This document shows positions 1 through 7,401 of a stretch of 12,343 nucleotides of DNA, piece after piece. A model generated the notes under the pieces. That model made no database searches, was not told where the DNA came from, and saw only the letters and a program-made list of their open reading frames with translations. Position numbers and translations under genes: made by a program. The stretch is from Sphingomonas sp. UBA1000 (lineage in GTDB: Bacteria; Pseudomonadota; Alphaproteobacteria; Sphingomonadales; Sphingomonadaceae), in the NCBI GenBank assembly GCA_002291855.1, contig DBAW01000109.1, positions 1 to 12,343 of the forward strand, read 5' to 3'. The stretch's first letter is position 1; the number at the start of each line of letters is the position of its first letter.

Positions 1-699
1 GGCGATCAGCCCGCCCGCCGCCGCCAGCCCGGCGCGGCCGAACCCGCCCAGCCCGTCGGGCGTCGCCACCCCGAACAGGTCGCACAGCCGCTTTTCCCCG
101 GCCACGCTGTCGAACGCGGCGCGCGGGCGCAGCTGCACGTCAGCGCGCGGCCAGCCTTCGGGGGCGATCAGCTCGGCGGCGGCATAATGGGCGAGTTCGG
201 CATCGAGCAGCTCGGGCGCCAGCTCGACAATCTCGAACCGGCCGGTCGAAATGTCGGCCGCCGCCAGCCCGGTCTGCCCGCCCGCTTCGGCCAGCGCGAC
301 CAGCCAGTTCGCGCGCCGGGCATCGAGCAGCGCATCCTCGGTCAGCGTGCCGGCGGTGACGAAGCGCACGATCGCGCGTTCGACGAGCGCCTTGGATCCG
401 CGCGCCCGCGCCTCGGCCGGGCTTTCGGTCTGTTCGGCGATCGCGACGCTGAACCCGGCCTTGATCAGCCGCGCGAGATAGGTTTCGGCGGCGTGGACGG
501 GGACGCCGCACATCGGCACCTTCTGCCCGTCATGTTCGCCGCGCGCGGTGAGCGCGATGTCGAGCGCGGCGGCCGCGCGGCGGGCATCGTCGAAGAACAA
601 TTCGAAAAAATCGCCCATGCGGTAGAACAGCAGGCAGTCGCCGGCTTCTGCCTTGAGCCGAAGATACTGGGCCATCATCGGCGTGGGGGCGCTCGTCAT
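1..699 (-). CDS. mutS: DNA mismatch repair protein MutS (N-terminal part, truncated by window edge)
   Basis: MutS recognises base mismatches and small loops and starts methyl-independent mismatch repair together with MutL. Only the first 233 codons are inside the window; the reading frame stays open to base 1, so the ATPase end lies outside. The N-terminal mismatch-recognition domain is clear: the motif YRMGDFFELF at residues 27-36 carries the Phe-x-Glu pair (F31, E33) that stacks on the mismatch, followed by VPMCGVPVHAAETYL (60-74) and GTLTEDALLDARRANWL (116-132), both hallmarks of MutS. The start is the ATG at 699. An alternative is the in-frame ATG pair at 678/675, seven residues in, but neither has a good ribosome binding site; GGGGA abuts the 699 start directly. 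The gene is divergent from the polyketide operon, with 84 bp between them. Confidence 0.96.
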   Translation of the reverse strand, partial: MTSAPTPMMAQYLRLKAEAGDCLLFYRMGDFFELFFDDARRAAAALDIALTARGEHDGQKVPMCGVPVHAAETYLARLIKAGFSVAIAEQTESPAEARARGSKALVERAIVRFVTAGTLTEDALLDARRANWLVALAEAGGQTGLAAADISTGRFEIVELAPELLDAELAHYAAAELIAPEGWPRADVQLRPRAAFDSVAGEKRLCDLFGVATPDGLGGFGRAGLAAAGGLIA

Positions 700-783
700 T
701 CCCCGGCGATTAGCGCGGCGGACCCGGCTTTCCAACCGGCGCGTTGTCGGGCAGTGTAACACAGGTCAATCGGGACGCTGCCC

Positions 784-1866
784 TTGCCGCATGCCTATCT
801 GAACGCGATCGGGACGGCGACGCCGGGCCATGACATTCACCGGGCATTTATCGGCTGGGCATCGGCGCGGATTGCCGATCCGCGTCAGCGGCGGCTGTTC
901 GACCGCATGGCGGCGCGCGCGGGGATCGAACGGCGATTTTCGGTGCTGCCCATCGGCCCGGACGGCGGCAGCCCGGTCGCCCCGGGCGGATTTTATGCCG
1001 ATCCGGTGCTGCCCGGCACGGCGGCGCGCATGGCGATCTATGCCGATGCCGCCCCGGCGCTCGCGCTCCGGGCCATCGATGCGCTTGGCCCGGCGGTGAC
1101 CGCCGATCCGGGAGCGATCACCCATATCGTCGTCGCCAGCTGCACCGGCTTTACCGCGCCCGGCATCGACCAGATCATCGCCAGCGCGCTTGGCCTTGCG
1201 CCCTCGGTCGAACGGCTGCTGATCGGGTTCATGGGCTGTTATGCCGCAGTGACGGCGCTGCGCAGCGCGCGCCACATCGTCCGGTCGGAGCCGGGGGCGC
1301 GGGTGCTGGTGGTGACGGTCGAGCTGTCCTCGCTCCATCTGCAGGAAACGGGCGCGCTCGAACCGCTGCTGGCGATGCTGCAATTCGGCGATGGCGCGGC
1401 CGCCGCTTTGGTGTCGGGCGAGGCCCGGGGCCTCAGGATCGACGCGCCCTTTGCGGCGACGCTGCCCGAATCCGCCGATCTCATCCGCTGGGACATTGGC
1501 GATCAGGGTTTTGCCATGCACCTGTCGGGCGAAGTGCCGGGCCGCATCGCCCGCGCGCTCGCCGCCGCCGATCTGCGCGCGCTGCTGCTCGGCGGCGGCG
1601 CGGGCGACGATGCCGCGCCCCCGGTCGATGGCTGGGCGGTTCATGCCGGCGGGCGGTCGATCCTCGATGCGGTCGAGGCCGCGCTCGACCTGCCGGGCGA
1701 CGCGCTCGACGCATCGCGCGCGGTGCTGCGCGATCATGGCAACATGTCCTCGGCCACGCTGATGTTCGCGCTCGCGCAGATGATCGGCCGGCCGGTGCGC
1801 CACGGCGTCGCCCTCGCCTTCGGGCCGGGGCTGGCGGCGGAAGGCTTCAGGTTCGGCGCGGCATGA
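784..1866 (+). CDS. Type III polyketide synthase (chalcone synthase-like)
   Basis: This is a homodimeric condensing enzyme that extends an acyl starter, probably with malonyl-CoA, and cyclises the product to a pyrone, resorcinol or related ring. At 360 residues it has the usual family length. The catalytic triad can be placed by comparison with plant chalcone synthase: Cys152 in GFMGCYAAV, His287 in WAVHAGGRSILD and Asn320 in HGNMSSATLMF. The His-Asn distance (33) equals that in chalcone synthase (303/336). Also present are the SCTGFTAPGID segment (119-129) and the C-terminal AFGPGL loop (345-350). The start is TTG at 784: the frame is closed by TAA at 757 and no ATG or GTG lies between, and GGGA at 772-775 is a plausible ribosome binding site. 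Its stop overlaps the next start as ATGA. Starter unit and product cannot be read from the sequence; long-chain alkylresorcinol or alkylpyrone is an inference from bacterial relatives. Confidence 0.93.
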   Translation: MPHAYLNAIGTATPGHDIHRAFIGWASARIADPRQRRLFDRMAARAGIERRFSVLPIGPDGGSPVAPGGFYADPVLPGTAARMAIYADAAPALALRAIDALGPAVTADPGAITHIVVASCTGFTAPGIDQIIASALGLAPSVERLLIGFMGCYAAVTALRSARHIVRSEPGARVLVVTVELSSLHLQETGALEPLLAMLQFGDGAAAALVSGEARGLRIDAPFAATLPESADLIRWDIGDQGFAMHLSGEVPGRIARALAAADLRALLLGGGAGDDAAPPVDGWAVHAGGRSILDAVEAALDLPGDALDASRAVLRDHGNMSSATLMFALAQMIGRPVRHGVALAFGPGLAAEGFRFGAA

Positions 1867-2579
1867 GCATGGCCGCCCCCAGCCCTGTTTCCGCCCGCGG
1901 CCTTGCGGTGCGCAGCGAGGCCGAGGAGCAGATGGATGCCCCCGATCTGCCGGGCGATGTCTATGCGGCGGTGCTTGCCGATCTGGCGCGGGTCAACCGG
2001 GTGACGCTGGCGGCGCGGCCGACGCTTGCCTTTGTGCGCCGGGTCAGCCGGGGGCGGCCGTTCCGGCTGCTCGATGTCGGCTTCGGGCAGGGCGACATGC
2101 TGCGCGCCATCGCCAGCGATGCCGCACGGCGCGGCCAGCGCTGCGAGCTGGTGGGCGTCGATCTCAACCCGCGCAGCGCGCCCGCAGCAGCAGTGGCGAC
2201 CCCCGCCGGGCTGCCGATCCGCTATCTGACCGGCGACTATGCCGATCTGGCCGGCGAGCCATGGGACATGATCGTCTCCAGCCTGGTCGCGCATCACATG
2301 GATGCCGGCCAGCTGTGCGATTTCCTGCGCTTCATGGACCAACATGCGCGGATGGGCTGGCTGATCAACGATCTGCACCGCCACCGCTTTGCCTATCATG
2401 GCTATCCGCTGCTCGCCGCGCTGATGCGCTGGCACCCGATCGTGCGCGCCGATGGCCGGCTGTCCATCGCCCGCGCCTATCGCCCGGCGGAATGGCCGCC
2501 GATCCTTGCCGATGCCGGCGTCACCGCCCGGATCGCGCGCGTGTTTCCGTTCCGCCTGTGCGTCGCTGCGGAACGCTGA
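1863..2579 (+). CDS. SAM-dependent class I methyltransferase
   Basis: This 238-residue protein has a Rossmann-type methyltransferase fold. Motif I is LLDVGFGQGD (69-78), the glycine-rich SAM loop. GVDLNP (98-103) holds the acidic residue (Asp100) that would bind the ribose hydroxyls, and a motif-IV-like segment SSLVAHHMD (139-147) follows. A LINDLHRHRFAYHG stretch (167-180) and a tryptophan-rich region near 190-211 probably form the substrate side. The ATG at 1863 overlaps the polyketide synthase stop by 4 nt (ATGA), so the two genes are probably translationally coupled. In this setting the likely job is O- or C-methylation of the polyketide. This differs from the Streptomyces srs pathway, whose methyltransferase is, as I recall, of the membrane isoprenylcysteine type. 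Methyl acceptor and position are unknown. Confidence 0.88.
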   Translation: MSMAAPSPVSARGLAVRSEAEEQMDAPDLPGDVYAAVLADLARVNRVTLAARPTLAFVRRVSRGRPFRLLDVGFGQGDMLRAIASDAARRGQRCELVGVDLNPRSAPAAAVATPAGLPIRYLTGDYADLAGEPWDMIVSSLVAHHMDAGQLCDFLRFMDQHARMGWLINDLHRHRFAYHGYPLLAALMRWHPIVRADGRLSIARAYRPAEWPPILADAGVTARIARVFPFRLCVAAER

Positions 2580-3646
2580 TCCTGGGCGGCGGGCCGGCGG
2601 GATCGGCCGCCGCCATCGCGCTGGCACAAGCCGGCGCTGACCGGGCCGCGCGCCCGCTGCTGATCGAGCGGCAGCGGGAGATGGGCGATGCGATCTGCGG
2701 CGGCTTTCTGTCGTGGCAGAGCCTGTCGGCGCTGGAGCGGCTGGGGCTGACAAAGTTGCGCGGCGCGACTCTTGACCATCTGCGCCTGTTCACGGCGCAG
2801 GGCCGTGCCGATGCGCCGCTGCCGCGCCCGGCGCTGGGCGTGTCGCGGCGGCAGCTCGATTCGGCGTTGCTCGATCTGGCGACCAGCGCCGGGGCGGGGG
2901 TGGAGCGCGGCATCGCCGTCGCCCGCGCCGAGGACCGGCGGCTGTGGCTGACCGACGGGACCGAGCTGGCCGCCGACACCCTGGTGCTGGCGACCGGCAA
3001 ATATGATCTGCGCGGCCATGGCCGGCCGCGCGGCGACCGCGATCCTTCGCTCGGCCTGCGCGTGCGGCTTGGCCCGGCCCCGGGGCTGGCGCGGCTGCTG
3101 GGCAGCGCGATCGAGCTGCACCTGTTCGACCGCGGCTATGCCGGCCTGTCGCTGCAGGAAGATGGCAGCGCCAATCTGTGCCTGGCGCTGCGCAAGTCGC
3201 GCCTCACCGAGGCGGGCGGACCGGCCGGGCTGCTTGCCGCGATCGGCCGCGACAGCCCGGCGCTGGGCGAGCGGATCGCCTATCTGGCCCCGGACCAGCC
3301 GATCGATGCCATCGCCGCCGTCCCCTATGGCTGGCGGACCGGGCGGACGGTGCCCGGCATCTACCGGCTGGGCGATCAATGTGGCGTCATTCCGTCACTG
3401 GCCGGCGAGGGGATGGGCATTGCGCTGGCCAGCGGCATCGCTGCGGCACAGGCGCTGGCCGCCGGGCATGGTGCGGAGCGGTTTCAGGCCGGTTTCGCCG
3501 CGCGCACCCGCCGCCCGATCCTGGTCGCGCGCACCGTGCTGATGGCGGCGGAGCAGCCGTCCCTCGCCCCCGCGCTGCTGGGCCTCACCCGGCTGGCCCC
3601 GGGGCTGGCCGCGCTGGTGGCGCGGGCGACGCGGATCAGCGGCTGA
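2558..3646 (+). CDS. FAD-dependent oxidoreductase (geranylgeranyl reductase/flavin monooxygenase-like)
   Basis: A flavoprotein of 362 residues if started at GTG 2558, the only ATG/GTG/TTG codon just ahead of the dinucleotide fold. That start overlaps the methyltransferase gene by 22 nt; no ribosome binding site is visible, so coupling is likely. The N-terminus is a classic FAD fold: LILGGGPAGSAAA (7-19) with GxGxxG, and Glu37 at the end of strand 2 (LLIER). Further FAD motifs are LVLATGKYD (143-150) and LGDQCGVIPSLAGEGMG (271-287), whose Asp273 contacts the FAD ribityl/pyrophosphate. The C-terminus (about 323-362) is hydrophobic and helix-like, which could attach it to a membrane. As third gene of the operon it most likely hydroxylates or oxidises the aromatic polyketide, possibly to a quinone; this is inference. 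A reductase role, as in geranylgeranyl reductases, is the alternative. Confidence 0.88.
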   Translation: MRRCGTLILGGGPAGSAAAIALAQAGADRAARPLLIERQREMGDAICGGFLSWQSLSALERLGLTKLRGATLDHLRLFTAQGRADAPLPRPALGVSRRQLDSALLDLATSAGAGVERGIAVARAEDRRLWLTDGTELAADTLVLATGKYDLRGHGRPRGDRDPSLGLRVRLGPAPGLARLLGSAIELHLFDRGYAGLSLQEDGSANLCLALRKSRLTEAGGPAGLLAAIGRDSPALGERIAYLAPDQPIDAIAAVPYGWRTGRTVPGIYRLGDQCGVIPSLAGEGMGIALASGIAAAQALAAGHGAERFQAGFAARTRRPILVARTVLMAAEQPSLAPALLGLTRLAPGLAALVARATRISG

Positions 3647-3709
3647 CAGCCGATCCCGGTCGCGCGTCGGGGCATTGCAGGTGCCGGACAATGCGCCCAC
3701 ATTGCCGCC

Positions 3710-4105
3710 ATGGACAAGATCGAGCTGCCCGAATCGGCCTGGCGCGAAAAGCTGTCGCCCGAGCAATATCATGTGCTGCGCGAGGCGGGGACCGAACGCG
3801 CCTTTACCGGCGTCTATTGCGACCATCATGGCGACGGCACCTATCGCTGCGCGGGCTGCGGGGCCGATCTGTTCGACAGCGGCGCCAAATATGATTCGGG
3901 ATCGGGCTGGCCCAGCTTCACCCACCCCTTCGCCCCCGATGCGGTGACCGGGCATGAGGATGTGTCGCACGGCATGCGCCGGATCGAGGTCCGCTGCGCG
4001 CGGTGCAACGGGCATCTGGGCCATGTCTTTCCCGACGGGCCGGAGCCGACGGGCCTGCGTTTCTGCATCAACAGCGCCGCGCTCAGCTTTTCGCCCGACG
4101 AATGA
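3710..4105 (+). CDS. msrB: Peptide-methionine (R)-S-oxide reductase MsrB
   Basis: MsrB reduces the R-epimer of methionine sulfoxide in damaged proteins, using thioredoxin as electron donor. The 131-residue protein is full length and probably cytoplasmic, with no signal peptide. Two CxxC pairs (Cys47/Cys50 in CAGC and Cys96/Cys99 in CARC) form the structural zinc site. SGSGWPSF (63-70) and GHLGHVF (101-107) are family signatures. The catalytic cysteine is Cys119 in RFCINSAAL, equivalent to RYCVN in E. coli MsrB. The sequence starts with the usual ELPESAWREKLSPEQYHVL segment. The ATG at 3710 lies 63 nt after the polyketide operon on the same strand. No clear terminator separates them, so read-through is possible, though the function is housekeeping. 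No convincing Shine-Dalgarno sequence precedes the start. Confidence 0.96.
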   Translation: MDKIELPESAWREKLSPEQYHVLREAGTERAFTGVYCDHHGDGTYRCAGCGADLFDSGAKYDSGSGWPSFTHPFAPDAVTGHEDVSHGMRRIEVRCARCNGHLGHVFPDGPEPTGLRFCINSAALSFSPDE

Positions 4106-4124
4106 TCACGGCCGACGGGCGGCG

Positions 4125-4153
4125 GGCTGATCGGGGCCAGGCTGATCGGGGCC
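4125..4153. repeat. 14-bp tandem direct repeat upstream of the PBP gene
   Basis: GGCTGATCGGGGCC occurs at 4125-4138 and again, one base later, at 4140-4153: two perfect copies with a 15-bp period. They lie in the 96-bp gap between msrB and the penicillin-binding protein gene. They may reflect simple slippage or a duplicated protein-binding site. Each contains TGATC but no recognisable operator consensus. Confidence 0.7.
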
Positions 4154-4201
4154 GGCCCGCACTTGTCGCCCGGCGGCGGACCCGCTAGCACCTCCTCACC
4201 C

Positions 4202-6319
4202 ATGCCGGCCCAGCGTCCCCGCAGTCAGAAATCCCGCGCGCGGCGCGTGTTCGTCCGGTCGGTGCAGATCGGGCTGGGCGTGGCGCTTGCCGGGTTCATC
4301 GCGCTGGTCGTCGCCGTCTATCTCCAGGCCTCGACGCTGCCGAGCTTTTCCGAGCTCAAATCCTCGCCCAACGGGCAGATGATCCGCGTGCGCGCCGCCG
4401 ATGGCACGGTGCTCGTCTCGCTCGGGCCAAGCTATGGCGAATGGCTGGCCTATGACCAGATCCCGCAGGTGATGAAGGATGCGATGGTCTCGGTCGAGGA
4501 CCGGCGCTTCCGCTATCATCCGGGCGTCGATCCCATCGGCATCGCGCGCTCGGCGATGGTGCGCGTGCAGCGCGGCCGCTGGGTGCAGGGCGGATCGACG
4601 ATCACCCAGCAGCTCGCCCGCAACCTGTTCCTCAGCAACACCCGCACCTTCGGGCGCAAGGCGCGCGAATGGCTGCTCGCGCTGGCGATGGAGCGCAAAT
4701 TCTCCAAGGACCAGATTCTCGAACTGTATCTGAACAAGGTCTATTTCGGCGGCGGATCGTTCGGCATCGACGCCGCAGCGCGGCGCTTTTTCGGCCATCC
4801 GGGCAACCGGCTGTCACTGGGCGAGGCGGCGGTGATCGCCGGGCTGGTCAAGGCGCCGTCGCGCTATTCGCCGACCGCCGATGCCGAGGCCGCGCTCGCC
4901 CGCGCCGAAATCGTGCTCAGCGAAATGCGCGAGGCCGGGGTGATCAGCGCCGCCGACATGCGCGCCGCCGATGCCGCCAATGTCCGGCTGAACGAGGATG
5001 CGAACCAGAACAGCGTCCGCTATTTCACCGACTGGGCGCTGCCGCAGCTCGAGGTGCTGATCGACGAGACGGTCGAGCCGCTCGACGTGTGGACCACGCT
5101 TGATCCGGCGATGCAGAAGGCTGCCGACGCCGCGATCCGCAGCCATACGCCCGAGGCGGCGCAGGGCGCGCTGGTCGCGCTCGACCGCGACGGGGCGGTG
5201 CGCGCGATGATCGGCGGCAAGGATTATGTCACCTCGATCTACAACCGCGCCGCGCAGGCGACGCGCCAGCCGGGATCGGCGTTCAAGCTGTTCGTCTATC
5301 TCGCCGCGCTTGAGGCCGGGTACAAGCCCGAGGATCAGGTCGTCGACGAACCGGTGACCATCGACGGCTGGAGCCCGCGCAACAACTCCGGGCGCTTCTC
5401 GGGGTCGATTTCGCTGCGCACCGCCTTCACCTATTCGATCAACACCGTGGCGGCGAAGATCGGCCAGGATGTCGGCACCGGCACCATCGCCGACATGGCG
5501 CGGCGGTTCGGCATTTCGACGCCGATCAATCTTGAACCCTCGATGGTGCTCGGCACATCCGATGTGCGGCTGATCGACATGACACGCGCCTATGCTGCCG
5601 TCGCCGCCAAGGGGGTTGCGGTTGCGCCCTATGGCATCACCAAGGTGACGACGACCGGCGGACGCGTGCTTTACCGCCATCAGAGCGACAGTTCGCGCGT
5701 GCTCGTCGCGCCCTGGGTCGCGGCGGGGATGACCGATCTGATGCAGAGCGCGGTCAGCGCCGGCACCGGCCGCGCCGCGCAGATCGGCCGCCCGGTCGCG
5801 GGCAAGACCGGCACCACCAGTTCCAACAAGGATGGCTGGTTCATGGGCTTTTCCTCGGGCCTGACGACCGGCGTGTGGATGGGCCGCGACGATGCACGGC
5901 CGGTGCGCGGGTTGCAGGGCGGCACCGCCCCGGCGCGCGCCTTTGCCGATTTCATGCGCGTCGCCGTCGCCCGCCGCCCGGTCGAACAGTTCGAGACCGA
6001 GGCGAAGCTGCCCGAATGGCAGCTCGAGCCCGATGCCGAGGCCTATCTGGGCGAAGGCGATCCGCCGCTGGTGGATGAGGATGGCAACCCCATCCAGCCC
6101 GACGACAGCCCGGCGGTCGAAGATCCCGGCGCGACCGCGCCCGAGCGGCTGGACGAGAATTTCATCGACCGCGCGCTTGGCCGCACGCCGCGCGAGGTGC
6201 CGGCCGATCCGGCACTGCCGCGCGACCGGCCCCGTGCCGATGCCGTGCTACGCCCGGCCGAGCGCGCCCCAGCGGTGCAGCGTCGCCCCGTGCCGGCGGA
6301 GCCAGTCACGCCCCGCTGA
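4202..6319 (+). CDS. Bifunctional class A penicillin-binding protein (PBP1A family)
   Basis: This enzyme polymerises lipid II into glycan strands and cross-links the peptides, at the outer face of the cytoplasmic membrane. Started at ATG 4202 it has 705 residues; a TTG at 4163 would add 13. A basic N-terminus is followed by one transmembrane helix (about 21-42). The GT51 transglycosylase domain (about 60-245) shows EDRRF (catalytic Glu99), GGSTITQQLARNLF (130-143) and LELYLNKVYFGGGSFG (173-188). The transpeptidase domain (about 315-595) has all three penicillin-binding motifs: SAFK (catalytic Ser359), SIN (412-414) and KTGTT (535-539). The linker between domains is short, so it lacks the extra OB-like domain of E. 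coli PBP1A. Residues 600-705 form an acidic, then Pro/Arg-rich tail with no recognisable fold. No ribosome binding site is evident; CACCTCCT at 4189-4196 is instead the anti-Shine-Dalgarno sense. Its last 72 bp overlap the gene on the minus strand. Confidence 0.95.
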   Translation: MPAQRPRSQKSRARRVFVRSVQIGLGVALAGFIALVVAVYLQASTLPSFSELKSSPNGQMIRVRAADGTVLVSLGPSYGEWLAYDQIPQVMKDAMVSVEDRRFRYHPGVDPIGIARSAMVRVQRGRWVQGGSTITQQLARNLFLSNTRTFGRKAREWLLALAMERKFSKDQILELYLNKVYFGGGSFGIDAAARRFFGHPGNRLSLGEAAVIAGLVKAPSRYSPTADAEAALARAEIVLSEMREAGVISAADMRAADAANVRLNEDANQNSVRYFTDWALPQLEVLIDETVEPLDVWTTLDPAMQKAADAAIRSHTPEAAQGALVALDRDGAVRAMIGGKDYVTSIYNRAAQATRQPGSAFKLFVYLAALEAGYKPEDQVVDEPVTIDGWSPRNNSGRFSGSISLRTAFTYSINTVAAKIGQDVGTGTIADMARRFGISTPINLEPSMVLGTSDVRLIDMTRAYAAVAAKGVAVAPYGITKVTTTGGRVLYRHQSDSSRVLVAPWVAAGMTDLMQSAVSAGTGRAAQIGRPVAGKTGTTSSNKDGWFMGFSSGLTTGVWMGRDDARPVRGLQGGTAPARAFADFMRVAVARRPVEQFETEAKLPEWQLEPDAEAYLGEGDPPLVDEDGNPIQPDDSPAVEDPGATAPERLDENFIDRALGRTPREVPADPALPRDRPRADAVLRPAERAPAVQRRPVPAEPVTPR

Positions 6320-7000
6320 CAGGTCCGGCCCGGCCAGCTGCGCCTCGAGCGCGCGAAACGCGGGCCCGTGATCCATGTGCAGCCGGTGGGCCACCTCATG
6401 GGCGACGACCGAACGGCGCACCGGATCGGGCGCGAGGATCAGCCGCCAGCTGTAACGGATATCGCCATTGGCGCTGCAACTGCCCCAGCGGCTGCGCGGA
6501 TCGCCGACGCCGACACGCCCGATAGCGACGGGGATCGAGGCTGCCAGCGCGCGAGTGTCGGCATCGAGCACCCGCAACGCCTCGCGCCGCAGCCAGCGCA
6601 TGGCGGTGGCGGCGAACATCTCGTCCGGCCCGCCCAGTTCCAGCCGCGCGCCCGCGCTCATCGCCGGATCCCCGCTCAGCCGCGCACCGCGCCGCCCGGG
6701 CACATGGACGAGCAGCAGCGTGCCGCCGCGAAACGGGATCGTCGCGCCGGGGGCGAACACCCCGGCGGCGGGGATGGCCGCCAGCTGCGCCTCGATCCAG
6801 TCGCGCTGCCGCTCGGCCCAGGCCCGCGCCGCGGTCACGCTCGCCCGCGCCGGCACGGTCAGGCGGATGCTGCCGTCGCGCGGATCGACCCTTAGCCGCA
6901 GCGCGCGCGCACGGGCGTTGCGGACGATGCGCAGCGGCGTCGCGCCCGGCCCGAAGCGCGGTTCAGCCCGGGAGAATATGGTCTTCCAGCTCGCCGGCAT
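6248..7000 (-). CDS. YgjP-type zinc metallopeptidase (SprT/DUF45 family)
   Basis: A putative zinc-dependent metallopeptidase of the YgjP/DUF45 family, whose substrates are generally unknown. With the ATG at 7000 it has 250 residues. The N-terminal half (about 22-110) is a beta-rich region containing an amphipathic helix (VTAARAWAERQRDWIEAQL). The catalytic half carries DPRSRWGSCS (167-176), a family signature, and the zinc motif HEVAH (His201, Glu202, His205) with a probable third ligand His211 in HGPAF. The chosen start lies 38 nt inside the upstream YcgN-like gene. No ATG, GTG or TTG occurs between it and the conserved part, so this start or an unusual one must be used. The frame extends upstream to 7123, but that portion is out-of-frame YcgN coding sequence. 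The final 24 codons overlap the PBP gene antisense; RDWLRRHGATLHRWG at the end looks like conserved family sequence. Confidence 0.9.
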   Translation of the reverse strand: MPASWKTIFSRAEPRFGPGATPLRIVRNARARALRLRVDPRDGSIRLTVPARASVTAARAWAERQRDWIEAQLAAIPAAGVFAPGATIPFRGGTLLLVHVPGRRGARLSGDPAMSAGARLELGGPDEMFAATAMRWLRREALRVLDADTRALAASIPVAIGRVGVGDPRSRWGSCSANGDIRYSWRLILAPDPVRRSVVAHEVAHRLHMDHGPAFRALEAQLAGPDLSAGRDWLRRHGATLHRWGALGRA

Positions 7001-7400
7001 CGTCTTCGGAAATCGTCCAGCCGCGCACCGACATGCCCGCGCGGTGCACCGCCTCGCGGTCGCCGCACACCAGATAATGCCAGTCGGGCAAGGGCTGGCC
7101 CGCGGCGCGCAGCCGATAGGCACAGGTTTCGGGCAGCCAGTCGAGCGTGCGGGCCAGCCGCGGCGTCAGCCGCACGCATTCGGGCACATAGGCGCGGCGA
7201 TGGCGATAATCGCGGCACTGGCCCTTGTGCCGGTCGAGCAGCTTGCACGCGACATTGGTGGCGAACATCTCGCCGGTTTCTTCGTCTTCCAGCTTGTGGA
7301 CGCAGCATTTGCCGCACCCGTCGCACAGCGCCTCCCACTGGGCGCGGTCGAGCGCCTCGAGCGGCTGGTCCTCCCAGAAGCGGCCCGTTACCGCCGCCAA
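6963..7400 (-). CDS. YcgN-like cysteine-cluster protein (UPF0260)
   Basis: A 145-residue protein of the YcgN/UPF0260 family, known for a conserved set of cysteines suggestive of an iron-sulfur or zinc centre; its biochemical role is not established. Nine cysteines are present (26, 29, 32, 33, 52, 62, 75, 93 and 112), beginning with the signature CDGCGKCCVHKLEDEETGE. The C-terminus ends SEDDAGELEDHILPG, also typical. The length is close to the E. coli protein (about 150). The start is TTG at 7400: no ATG or GTG exists in frame upstream of the cysteine cluster before a stop at 7421. The start lies one base after the stop of the SCO1 gene, so translational coupling is likely. It sits between a copper-chaperone-type lipoprotein and a zinc metallopeptidase, a metal-flavoured neighbourhood, but no functional link can be proved. 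Confidence 0.92.
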   Translation of the reverse strand: MAAVTGRFWEDQPLEALDRAQWEALCDGCGKCCVHKLEDEETGEMFATNVACKLLDRHKGQCRDYRHRRAYVPECVRLTPRLARTLDWLPETCAYRLRAAGQPLPDWHYLVCGDREAVHRAGMSVRGWTISEDDAGELEDHILPG

Positions 7401-7401
7401 A

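Noticed and set aside
707..735. Possible -35/-10 pair for mutS (TTGGAA, 17 bp, TAATCG) that would give a leaderless transcript
   Set aside because: The -10 matches the consensus poorly and such pairs are common by chance; not listed as a promoter.
2261..2557. Upstream extension of the flavoprotein frame
   Set aside because: It lies inside the methyltransferase gene in another frame; the FAD fold begins directly after GTG 2558, so the extension is not coding.
766..2753. Long minus-strand open frames (up to 345 codons) opposite the polyketide operon
   Set aside because: They are rich in Arg/Ala/Gly with low-complexity composition and no recognisable motif, as expected for the antisense of GC-rich genes. 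The plus-strand frames carry intact catalytic motifs.
3675..3703. Possible promoter for msrB (TTGCAG, 17 bp, CACATT)
   Set aside because: The -10 is weak and the spacing match alone is not enough.
4189..4200. Strong Shine-Dalgarno sequence on the minus strand (GGTGAGGAGGTG) suggesting a small antisense gene
   Set aside because: No start codon follows at a suitable distance, and the minus frames here are antisense to msrB.
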